From contig NZ_FMWM01000002.1 in the NCBI RefSeq assembly GCF_900099555.1, forward strand, positions 124,001 to 188,000: DNA of 64,000 bases, written 5' to 3'. The position numbers and the translations under genes are program-made. Every line of letters starts with the position of its first letter. Position 1 is the stretch's first letter. Positions 50,703 through 58,665 of the stretch are shown here, piece after piece. Origin of the DNA: Peptoniphilus raoultii. GTDB lineage: Bacteria > Bacillota > Clostridia > Tissierellales > Peptoniphilaceae. The notes beneath the pieces were generated by a model that was not told the origin of the DNA, made no database searches, and saw only the letters and a list, made by a program, of their open reading frames with translations.

Positions 50703-51215
50703 ATTTTCAAGTTTTACTTACTTTAAATTTATAATTTTTATAATAAATCCCCAGTACTATTGTCATAAGCTTCAGAACTTTCATTATATTTTAAAATCAT
50801 TTATCTATTATTTACTTTTATTTTAAATGTAACAGAAATTTAATATTAATTTAAATAATCTTTATTAAAAAATTTAAAAAACAAAAGGGCATAAAAGGTT
50901 ATATTTCTGCGAAAATATTTCCTGAACTTTAAAGCCTTCCATAAATTATAAAATAATTTATGGAAATATTTGAATTTTTAGACCTAAATAGCTTATAAAA
51001 GTAGATATGAATTGTAGTTTTATTTGAAAATGTGCTATATTACACATCTGAAAAAGATTTTATTATTTTCTTACTATTTTTATTTTAAGAAATTAAAATC
51101 ATAAGGTACAATCTTATTATTAATTTTATCGTATTTTTATAAGATTTTAAAAAAGAACAAAACTCCTATATTAAGGGATTAACCCAAGGAAAAATTTAAA
51201 AGAAAGAATAAAATC
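50703..51215. other. AT-rich spacer with a strong inverted repeat, no gene
   Basis: About 510 bases have no believable gene. The notable element is a perfect 13-bp inverted repeat, TTCCATAAATTAT and its complement, at 50937-50965 with a 3-base loop. It has no T-run, so it is not an obvious terminator. No tRNA or riboswitch was recognised. Confidence 0.4.
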
Positions 51216-51407
51216 ATGAAAAAAATTCTTTGCTTTATGCTGGCTTTTCTAATGGTATTTTCAACTGGTCTTGAAAGTGTTGTAGCAGTAAGCGAAGCAG
51301 CAAGAGAAGATCAAGCTTAACAAAAACTTGAATTAAAGGAAGAAAAGACCAAAAGTAAAAAAGAAGAAGCAAGAAAAAATACAAATAATAAAAAAGAAGA
51401 TGTAGGA
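51216..51407 (+). pseudogene. Remnant of a secreted protein: signal peptide and Lys/Glu linker
   Basis: ATG 51216 opens a typical signal peptide (MKKILCFMLAFLMVFSTG) that is cut short by TAA at 51318. The same frame continues as a Lys/Glu/Asn-rich stretch (EEKTKSKKEE). It then runs into transposase sequence at about 51408. This looks like the 5' end of a surface protein gene that lost the rest when an IS630-type element arrived. Confidence 0.55.
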
Positions 51408-51921
51408 TTAAAAACAATAATACTAAGACGTAAAGGATTTAAAATAAAGGAAATATCTGAAAAGTTAGATGTTTCGATGAAATCAATATCTAATTGGCTT
51501 AAATATTATAGATGATTTTCAATTGCTGGACTCATGAATAAGAAAAGAACTGAAAGCAGGAGAAAATTTCTTTTTATTGCTACCTTATTGCAATACAGAC
51601 TCAATGAATGTATTTTTAGAAGAATTAGCTAAAGAATATAAAGAAGATAAAATACTATTAGTATGTGATGGAGCAACATGGCACAAATCAAAGGGATTAA
51701 AAATCCCAGAGAATATAGAAATAATTCATATATAGCCCTATACTCCGGAAATGAATCCCATAGAACAAATTTGGAAACAAATAAGGTCTATGGAATTTAA
51801 GAATGAGTTTTTTAATTCATTGGCTGATATAGTTAATAGGCTGTGTGAAACTATAAATAATTTAACTAAAGAAATGGTTAAAAGTATTATTCATAGGGAT
51901 TGGTTATTTTTGTGGATTTAA
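51408..51921 (+). mobile_element. Degenerate IS630-family transposase
   Basis: The N-terminal helix-turn-helix is visible up to TGA 51513-51515 (FKIKEISEKLDVSMKSISNW). The C-terminal DDE region is read in another frame from about 51550 to the TAA at 51919-51921. It has the acidic motif in LLVCDGATWHKSK and the PYTPEMNPIEQIWK segment with the last glutamate, and a TAG interrupts it just before PYT. The part between the two, including the first catalytic Asp, is missing. It is not functional. Terminal repeats were not found with confidence. Confidence 0.82.
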
Positions 51922-51943
51922 TTAGTGTTTAGTATAATGTAAA

Positions 51944-51967
51944 AAGAGACGGAATATTTTTCCGCCC
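51944..51967 (-). terminator. Intrinsic terminator of sodA
   Basis: On the minus strand GGCGGAA pairs with TTCCGTC (one G-U pair), followed by CTCTTTTT. Confidence 0.6.
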
Positions 51968-51988
51968 CTTAAAATTATTTATTTAGTC

Positions 51989-52603
51989 TTATTTTCCTTC
52001 GTTATATCTTTTTTCTGCTACATCCCAATTTACAACTTTCCACCATGCTTTTAAATATTCAGGTCTTTTGTTTTGGTATTTTAAATAATAAGCGTGTTCC
52101 CAAACGTCATTCCCAATAATCACTTTGTAACCATCAGAAACTGGGCTATTTTGGTTAGGGTTAGTTACGATTTCTACTTTTCCATCTTTTTCAACTAGAT
52201 TTACCCAACCTGAACCAAATCTTCCTGCGCCTGCTTTTTCAAATTTTTCTTTAAAGTCATCAAAAGATTCAAAAGCTTCTTCCATTGCTTTTTTTAGATT
52301 TCCAACTGGTTCTTTTGAACCACCTGGTGTCATTGTTTCCCAGAATAAAGTATGATTGTAATGACCTCCACCATTATTTATTACAGCTTGTCTTACATTT
52401 TCAGGAATTTCGTCAAGGTTCTTTAAAAGATTTTCAACATCTTCTATTGTTTCGCCTTCCATATTTGTTCCTTCTACTGTTTTGTTTAGATTATCAACAT
52501 AAGTTTTATGGTGCTTGTCATGATGAATTTTCATTGTTTCTTCATCAATTGCTTGTTCTAATGCATTGTATGCATATCCTAATTCTTCTAATTTAAATGC
52601 CAT
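51989..52603 (-). CDS. sodA: Superoxide dismutase (Fe/Mn)
   Basis: This 204-residue enzyme has the expected ligands: His in HHDKHHKTYV near residue 27, His in NHTLFW, and the DVWEHAYYLKYQNKRPEY motif with the last Asp and His. It turns superoxide into oxygen and peroxide. Metal preference (Mn, Fe or either) cannot be read with certainty. A strong AAAGGAG site precedes the ATG. It is monocistronic. In an anaerobe it suits exposure to air, together with the NADH oxidase. Confidence 0.96.
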   Translation of the reverse strand: MAFKLEELGYAYNALEQAIDEETMKIHHDKHHKTYVDNLNKTVEGTNMEGETIEDVENLLKNLDEIPENVRQAVINNGGGHYNHTLFWETMTPGGSKEPVGNLKKAMEEAFESFDDFKEKFEKAGAGRFGSGWVNLVEKDGKVEIVTNPNQNSPVSDGYKVIIGNDVWEHAYYLKYQNKRPEYLKAWWKVVNWDVAEKRYNEGK

Positions 52604-52684
52604 TCTTATTTTCTCCTTTGTTTTTTTAATTTTAAACTACATAATTTTTATACCCTATTAAATTCTATTAAAACAATAGGACTT

Positions 52685-53428
52685 TTATATTTTGCTATAC
52701 TTTCTCATTTTTTCTCTGTAGGAATTCATAACTTCTGAAAAGATTTCTGATGATGACTGCGGTGTATAAGTTATGGCATTGGCTCCAGCATCAATTGTTT
52801 CTAAAATGTGTTCTTCTGAATGTCCACCTGTTGCAATTATTGGAAATTCATCGCCCAACAATTTCCTGCATAATTTTATAAGTTCAGGTGTTTTTGTTCC
52901 CCCTGCAACATTTAATACTCTTGCTCCTGCATTTACCTTTCCTTCAATGTCATCTTTTAAGGATAAGACTGTTGCTATTACTGGTACGTCTAAAACTTCA
53001 CTAATTTGTTTTATAGTTTCATTTGCCATTGGTGCATTTACAACAACGCCCTTTGCTCCCATAAGCTCTGCTTGCATTCCTATATTTAAAGACCTATAGC
53101 CATTTGTTACTGCTCCCCCAATTCCAACAAAAACTGGAACGGATGCAACTTCGCAAATTGCATTTATTATTTTAAGTTCTGGAGTAAAGGGATATACAGC
53201 CATAATGGCTTGGGCATTTGTGTTACAAATTATTGGTATATCATTAGAAAATAATAGGGATTTTATTCTTTTCCCCATAAAATTTATGCCGCTTGCCTTG
53301 TAAATGGCTTCGGGAACAATGACCTGTCTTTTTCTTAAATTTGTTTCAATTTGTGGTATGAATTTTCCGCTTTTATTTGTTGCATCATTTGTGCCATACT
53401 TTTCTTGGCTATTTTCCTTATATGTCAT
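52685..53428 (-). CDS. TIM-barrel protein of unknown function (putative hydrolase family)
   Basis: This 247-residue protein is a TIM barrel, judged by repeated strand-helix units and a phosphate-binding-like end (PIIATGGHS, then AGANAITYTPQS). It belongs to a conserved Firmicute family often labelled only as 'hydrolase', with VIVPEAIYKASGINFMGKRI as a typical opening. No reaction is established. It has an AGGTGAT site before the ATG and follows a structured element (53516-53585) that may influence it. Confidence 0.65.
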   Translation of the reverse strand: MTYKENSQEKYGTNDATNKSGKFIPQIETNLRKRQVIVPEAIYKASGINFMGKRIKSLLFSNDIPIICNTNAQAIMAVYPFTPELKIINAICEVASVPVFVGIGGAVTNGYRSLNIGMQAELMGAKGVVVNAPMANETIKQISEVLDVPVIATVLSLKDDIEGKVNAGARVLNVAGGTKTPELIKLCRKLLGDEFPIIATGGHSEEHILETIDAGANAITYTPQSSSEIFSEVMNSYREKMRKYSKI

Positions 53429-53515
53429 TTTATCACCTCTCTAAATTTTTTTGAAAATTTAATCTTTTAAAATGTTTAATAGTGAAATGTTAGTAGCAAA
53501 AAGCTTGTTGGCAGA

Positions 53516-53585
53516 AAAAATTGGTTATCCTTAAATATAAAATTATATTAGCTTAAAAGCTAGAATTATTAGATAACCAATTTTT
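53516..53585. other. Large hairpin element with inner stem
   Basis: AAAAATTGGTTATC (53516-53529) is complementary to GATAACCAATTTTT (53572-53585), a 14-bp outer stem. The ~42-base loop holds a second stem, TAGCTT/AAGCTA. It lies between murA and the TIM-barrel gene and is followed by T-runs in both directions. It could be a terminator, an attenuator, a small RNA or a MITE relic. Confidence 0.5.
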
Positions 53586-53655
53586 ATTTATGGTCAAATT
53601 ACACCATTTACATAATCTAACCAACTTATTTTCTCCTATCCTTAAAATAATAATA

Positions 53656-53689
53656 CCCAAAAATTTTAAAATAATTCAAAATTTTTGGG
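53656..53689 (-). terminator. Intrinsic terminator of murA
   Basis: CCCAAAAATTTT pairs with AAAATTTTTGGG (12 bp) just after the murA stop. Confidence 0.65.
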
Positions 53690-53696
53690 CATATAT

Positions 53697-54944
53697 TTAG
53701 ATTCTTGTAATGTCTGCACCTAGGTTTTTAAATTTTCCAACTATGTCTTCATAGCCCCTATCTATGTGCTGAATTTCTGAAATTTGAGTTTCTCCTTCTG
53801 CAACAAGGCCAGCCAAAATTAAAGCTGCTCCACCTCTTAAGTCTGTTGCATTAACCTTCGATCCATATAATTTATTTTTGCCGAGGATTATGGCTTCTCT
53901 GTCCACAACTTTTATAACTGCTCCCATTTTTTTAAGTTCATCAACATGCATAAATCTATTTTCAAAAACTGTTTCTATTATTGATGATTGTCCTTCAGCT
54001 TGGGTGAGCATTGACATAAATTGAGCCTGCATATCTGTGGGAAATCCAGGATGTGGTAAGGTTTTAATTTCTATGGGTGAAATTTTTTCCCTTCCCTTTA
54101 TTTGAAGCTTATCTCCATTTGTAATAATTTCTGCTCCTGCTTCTTCAAGCTTTGCAATTATTGGCTTCATATGATTTGTAATTATATTATCTAAAAAAAT
54201 GTCGCCACTGGTTATGGCTGCAGCAACCATAAATGTTCCTGCCACAATTCTATCAGGAATAATTTGGTGTCTTGCCCCAAATAATTTTTCAACTCCTTTT
54301 ATTTTTATATTGGAAGTTCCTGCTCCTGTTATCTTTGCCCCCAGTTTATTTAAGAAATTTGCCAGGTCAACTATTTCGGGTTCCATTGCACAGTTTTCAA
54401 GAATTGTTTCACCATCTGCAAGAGTTGCCGCCATCATTATATTTTCTGTTGCACCAACTGATGGAAAGTCCAGATAAATTCTTTTACCAACAAGTTTTTT
54501 TGCCTTTGCTGAAATGTTTCCATGAGTCATTTCGACATCTGCACCAAGGGCCTTAAATCCTTTTAAATGTAAATCTATCGGCCTTGATCCAATTGCACAG
54601 CCGCCAGGAAGAGAATTAACTGCAATGCCCATTCTGGCAATCAAGGGACCCATAACTAAAAATGAAGCCCTCATCTTTGACATAAGATCATAATTTGTTT
54701 CATAACTTGTCAAATTTTTTGAATTTATAATTAGTAAATTTCCTTCATATTTTATTTTTGCTCCCAAGCCCCTTAATACTTCAAGAATAATTTCAACATC
54801 CTTAAGTTTTGGTACATCTTCTAAAATTATATCTTCAGTGCCTAGTAAACTTGCTGCAAGGATTGGAAGAGCCGCATTTTTTGCACCGCCAATTCTTACA
54901 TTTCCCCTAAGAGGGCCATTTGGTCTTACAATTATTTTTTCCAT
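53697..54944 (-). CDS. murA: UDP-N-acetylglucosamine 1-carboxyvinyltransferase
   Basis: This 415-residue enzyme begins peptidoglycan precursor synthesis by transferring enolpyruvate to UDP-GlcNAc. The opening GPLRGNVRIGGAKNAALP is diagnostic. The active-site loop has PGGCAIGSRPIDLH with the cysteine that fosfomycin attacks. The C-terminal DLRGGAALILAG segment is present. AGGAGG precedes the ATG. It is the only murA in the window, although Firmicutes often have two copies. Confidence 0.97.
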   Translation of the reverse strand: MEKIIVRPNGPLRGNVRIGGAKNAALPILAASLLGTEDIILEDVPKLKDVEIILEVLRGLGAKIKYEGNLLIINSKNLTSYETNYDLMSKMRASFLVMGPLIARMGIAVNSLPGGCAIGSRPIDLHLKGFKALGADVEMTHGNISAKAKKLVGKRIYLDFPSVGATENIMMAATLADGETILENCAMEPEIVDLANFLNKLGAKITGAGTSNIKIKGVEKLFGARHQIIPDRIVAGTFMVAAAITSGDIFLDNIITNHMKPIIAKLEEAGAEIITNGDKLQIKGREKISPIEIKTLPHPGFPTDMQAQFMSMLTQAEGQSSIIETVFENRFMHVDELKKMGAVIKVVDREAIILGKNKLYGSKVNATDLRGGAALILAGLVAEGETQISEIQHIDRGYEDIVGKFKNLGADITRI

Positions 54945-55055
54945 TTTTCCTCCAAGTCTATATATTTTATTATACCATAAGTTTTTGTTTCTTAAAATTT
55001 TCTCTTATGTTCTTTGAAAATTGAAAATATGTTAAAATAAAAAAAGGAGGATGAC

Positions 55056-56207
55056 ATGAGAGATTTTATTGGAAATGAATTTAAAAAATTACCTGGCCTA
55101 GTCTTTTCAAAAGACTATTCATCTATATATAATGATTTAATTGATTTTGGAATTGGCGACCCAGATTTATCTTGCCACGAAAAAATTATAGAAAAAACTT
55201 TTGAAGCCGCAAGAGATGGCTTCACTCACTATAATTCTTCTTATGGACTTGAAGAATTTAGAAAATCTTTTATAGATTTTTATAAGGAAGAATATGAAAT
55301 TGATTTAGACCTGAAAAATATTTGTGCCAGCTTTTCAGGTTCTGAGGCTATGTTTTTAATTTTAAGGTCTGTTATAAATCCAGGGGAAGAAGTTATTGTG
55401 CCAAGCCCATATTTTTCGCCCTATTTAGATGCCATAAATCTTGCACATGGAAAGGCTCGTTTTCTTGAAACAAAATTTGAAGATGACTTTCAAATAAATA
55501 TCTATGAGCTGGAAAAATTAATCAATAAAAATACTAAGGCTTTAATTATAAATACTCCAAATAACCCAACAGGAACTTCATATTCGCAAGAACTTTTAAG
55601 AAAAATTTATGAACTTGCAAGAGAAAGGGACATACTTATAATCTGCGATGATATTTACACCCTCTATTCCTATGAAGAAAAATTTTCTCCTATGATTAAA
55701 TTTGACAAAAATATTGAAAATGTTATTGCCATAAATTCTTTTTCCAAGGATTTTTTAATGACTGGATTTAGACTTGGGGCTATCATCGGACCTGAAAAAA
55801 TTATAAGAACCCTAAATTATATACATGAATCAATTGTATACTGCCTTCCAGCCTTTATACAAATTGGCGGCATCTATGCCCTAAAAAATAGAAAGAAAAT
55901 TTGCCCTCCCTATTTTGAAGAATATAAAAATAGGATTCTTCTTGCCTACCAAAGACTTACAAATTTAAAAAATGTTGAAGTTATGAAAGCTAGTGGATCT
56001 TTTTATATTTTTCCCAAAATTAGGGTTAAGGGTCTTACAATAGAAGAAATTATTGATAAATTAATAAAAGAGGCCCATGTAAATGTAATTAACGGAAAAG
56101 TTTTCGGTCCTGGTGGAGAAGATCATATAAGAATTGCAGTTAATGTTAATGAAGATAAAATAAATGAAGCCTTTAATAGAATTGAAAAAATTGATATCTT
56201 TAGATAA
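55056..56207 (+). CDS. PLP-dependent aminotransferase (class I/II)
   Basis: This 383-residue aspartate-aminotransferase-fold protein has the Schiff-base lysine in NSFSKDFLMTGFRLG at about residue 227, the NTPNNPTGT motif, and the aspartate in CDDIYTLY. It moves amino groups between amino acids and keto acids. Its exact substrate cannot be told; relatives act on aspartate, aromatic or branched amino acids. An AAAGGAGG site precedes the ATG. It shares a terminator with the convergent brnQ. Confidence 0.85.
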   Translation: MRDFIGNEFKKLPGLVFSKDYSSIYNDLIDFGIGDPDLSCHEKIIEKTFEAARDGFTHYNSSYGLEEFRKSFIDFYKEEYEIDLDLKNICASFSGSEAMFLILRSVINPGEEVIVPSPYFSPYLDAINLAHGKARFLETKFEDDFQINIYELEKLINKNTKALIINTPNNPTGTSYSQELLRKIYELARERDILIICDDIYTLYSYEEKFSPMIKFDKNIENVIAINSFSKDFLMTGFRLGAIIGPEKIIRTLNYIHESIVYCLPAFIQIGGIYALKNRKKICPPYFEEYKNRILLAYQRLTNLKNVEVMKASGSFYIFPKIRVKGLTIEEIIDKLIKEAHVNVINGKVFGPGGEDHIRIAVNVNEDKINEAFNRIEKIDIFR

Positions 56208-56215
56208 AAAAATAA

Positions 56216-56243
56216 TGGAGAGCTTAGACTCTCCACTTTTTTT
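56216..56243. terminator. Bidirectional intrinsic terminator
   Basis: TGGAGAG pairs with CTCTCCA, followed by a T-run on the plus strand, between the convergent aminotransferase and brnQ genes. Confidence 0.8.
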
Positions 56244-57558
56244 AATTTGCTATAGTCTTTTTATTCTTCACCATTCCATAAATTGTGAATAAGCTTGTGC
56301 TAATAATTACAGGAATAAGCCATTCAAATCCATAGGATTTTAAAGGAAGAGATGTTACAAAATTTGCTGGGCCCTCTAAAATATTAAAGGACATATTTAA
56401 GGACTGAATTAAAGATGGGATAAAGGCTCCCACAACTCCTCCAACATAGGTTTCTGAATATTTTATTTGCTTGTCAAAAATACTCATTATTATTAAAACA
56501 ATTATTACCGGATAAATTGTCAATAAAATAGGAACGGCAAGGCTTATTAATCCTTCAACTCCAAGTAGGGATAAAATTACCGAAACTCCAGCTGATGCCA
56601 AAACTACATATTTATATTTTAATTTTCCATTTGAAACGGATTCAAAAAAATTTCCACAAGTTGCCGTTAAACCAACAGAAGTTGTGAGACAGGCAAGTGA
56701 AACTCCAATGCCAATTACAATTTTTCCAATTTCTCCAAATAAACTTGCAACTGTTCCTAAAAGGACCGTAACTCTTTCTGTGTCTGCTGTATACATACCT
56801 GATGCAGTTGCACCAATATAAGTTAGGCCTCCATAGACAAAAGCAAGTAAAATGAAGCATACAATTCCAACTTTCACCATAATATTTAGCTGTTCTTTTG
56901 GATCTTTGTAGCCTCTCCTTAAAACATCAGTTTTTACAATTCCCGCCATGAGAGCAGCCCCAAGAGCATCCATTGTTTGATAGCCTTCAGTAAATCCTCT
57001 CAAGAAGAAATTTTCATCGGCAATTACTTTTACAGGTCCAATTGGATGAATTATACATTTTATAATAATTAGGGCCAAAACAATTAAAAGTGAAGGCGTT
57101 AAAAGATTTCCAATATAAGAAACTACATTAGATTCATTTAGGCAAAAAATAATTGTAACTACAAAAAATAAAGTTGATGTCACCCAAAGCGGAAGGCTTG
57201 GAAATATTTGACTAACTGCAATGTCATGAGTTGTGGCCGCAGTTCTTGGAACCGCAAAAAATGGGCCAATAGCTAAAATTGCTATGGCACTTAAAATTTT
57301 AGAAAAATTTGGCGATACTCTTTTACCAAGATCTTCTGCTCTGCCACCAAGTGATGCCGTTACTATTACTCCCAAAACTGGCAAAACTGGGTCAGTTAAT
57401 AAAAATCCGCCCATGGCTTTTAAATAATTTGAACCTGAAACTACGCCTAAATAGGGTGGAAATATTAAATTGCCCGCCCCAAAAAATATGGCAAATAGGG
57501 CAAAACCCATTGTTATAATATCTTTACTCTTTCTACTAATTTTAACCACCCCTAACAT
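56242..57558 (-). CDS. brnQ: Branched-chain amino acid:cation symporter
   Basis: This ~438-residue protein has 12 membrane helices. The GFALFAIFFGAGNLIFPPYLG-like opening segment is diagnostic for BrnQ (FFGAGNLIFPP is seen). It imports leucine, isoleucine and valine with Na+ or H+. The start is uncertain, and ATG 57558 is preferred to the one at 57579, which lies next to a TATAAT. A GGGGTGG just after that ATG could also be a ribosome binding site for a later start. Confidence 0.9.
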   Translation of the reverse strand: MLGVVKISRKSKDIITMGFALFAIFFGAGNLIFPPYLGVVSGSNYLKAMGGFLLTDPVLPVLGVIVTASLGGRAEDLGKRVSPNFSKILSAIAILAIGPFFAVPRTAATTHDIAVSQIFPSLPLWVTSTLFFVVTIIFCLNESNVVSYIGNLLTPSLLIVLALIIIKCIIHPIGPVKVIADENFFLRGFTEGYQTMDALGAALMAGIVKTDVLRRGYKDPKEQLNIMVKVGIVCFILLAFVYGGLTYIGATASGMYTADTERVTVLLGTVASLFGEIGKIVIGIGVSLACLTTSVGLTATCGNFFESVSNGKLKYKYVVLASAGVSVILSLLGVEGLISLAVPILLTIYPVIIVLIIMSIFDKQIKYSETYVGGVVGAFIPSLIQSLNMSFNILEGPANFVTSLPLKSYGFEWLIPVIISTSLFTIYGMVKNKKTIAN

Positions 57559-57658
57559 AAAATTAATAATATTATACAATAAATTTTAGTAAAATCATAA
57601 TTTAAAGCGAAAAATTTTTTAAAAAAAGCTGCAATTTTTTATATGCAGTTTGGTTTTA

Positions 57659-58456
57659 TTATAAAATTTTTAAAATATTTCCATTTCCTATTTTTTCTCT
57701 AGCAACTTTTCCATTAGAAATTAATCTTTCAAGGTCTTCTCCCTTAAATAAAATTAAAAATTCGCTTTCAAGAACATTTGGATAGGATTTTATAAATAAT
57801 AGTTCTTTTCCCTCTTTAAGATCTTTTTTCTTTAAATATCCTTCCCCTTCTAAAAATTCGCATAACTTTTCATAGGTTTGAAAATTTTTTAAAAGCCTTT
57901 TATTTCCATCTACTAAAAATGCTGGTGGCATCTTTACCCTATAGTCAAAAGACTTCATCCTATCTTCCAAAAATATTTCATCAATAAATTCATATTCACC
58001 AATAAAGTCATCAAAATCAATATCAAGTTCTTTTAAAATTTCCCTTTGAACTTCCATTAAAAAAATATTTTTGTCCCTTAAAATTGCATACTCTTTTAAC
58101 TTTCTCATATATAAATTTGATTTTTCATAGAAAGATTCACGAACCGTAACATAATATTTGTCAAGGGGAAAGGAAGACTTATACTCCTCAGTAAAAAGAT
58201 GGGGGATTTTTTCAAAATGAGGAAATCTTGTAATTGTGCTTGAGGCCTTATACATATCAAATAAAATTTTGTTGCCAAGCTCAACAGAATTAAGCTGGGA
58301 AAAATTTTGGGGTAAAAATTCTTCATAATTATTGATTAACCCAGTCATAATAAATTCATAAGAAAAATTTTCGTATGTAAAATCTATTGCCCTTAAAATT
58401 CCTTCTAAACCCCAGCTCCATGGATCTAAAGCATCACTAAAAATTAATAATTTCAT
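57659..58456 (-). CDS. DsbA/FrnE-fold protein lacking the redox cysteines (YjbH-like)
   Basis: This 265-residue protein begins MKLLIFSDALDPWSWG, which resembles FrnE/YjbH-type DsbA folds, where a CPxC- or Cys-Pro-type site usually stands. Here Leu-Asp-Pro-Trp-Ser-Trp takes its place and no cysteine pair remains. YjbH (SpxH) acts as an adaptor that brings Spx to ClpXP. A similar adaptor role is possible but not shown, and no spx gene is in the window. The C-terminal ~90 residues are Lys/Glu-rich and unrecognised. A GGCGGTG site precedes the ATG. Confidence 0.6.
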   Translation of the reverse strand: MKLLIFSDALDPWSWGLEGILRAIDFTYENFSYEFIMTGLINNYEEFLPQNFSQLNSVELGNKILFDMYKASSTITRFPHFEKIPHLFTEEYKSSFPLDKYYVTVRESFYEKSNLYMRKLKEYAILRDKNIFLMEVQREILKELDIDFDDFIGEYEFIDEIFLEDRMKSFDYRVKMPPAFLVDGNKRLLKNFQTYEKLCEFLEGEGYLKKKDLKEGKELLFIKSYPNVLESEFLILFKGEDLERLISNGKVAREKIGNGNILKIL

Positions 58457-58557
58457 AATTCACCGCCTTTATTATTTTTAATTATATCAAAAGTCCTTTT
58501 TATTTTGAAATCATTCTAAAACTATTAGAGAGAAAATAATTACTTTATGTAAAATTT

Positions 58558-58605
58558 ATACCATATCTTGAATTGACTGTTTTAAGTTGCCACAATATGT
58601 AGTAT
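58558..58605 (+). promoter_or_regulatory. Paired NrdR-box candidates upstream of nrdDG
   Basis: Two sites fit the NrdR box (acACwATATmTwGtgt): 58558-58573 (ATACCATATCTTGAAT) and 58590-58605 (CCACAATATGTAGTAT). Their starts are 32 bases apart, about three helical turns. A TATAAT at 58603-58608 overlaps the second. Confidence 0.6.
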
Positions 58606-58665
58606 AATTATTGTGCGAATAAATAAAAAATATACCACAAATAGAAAAAAGATAAGGAGGACAGT

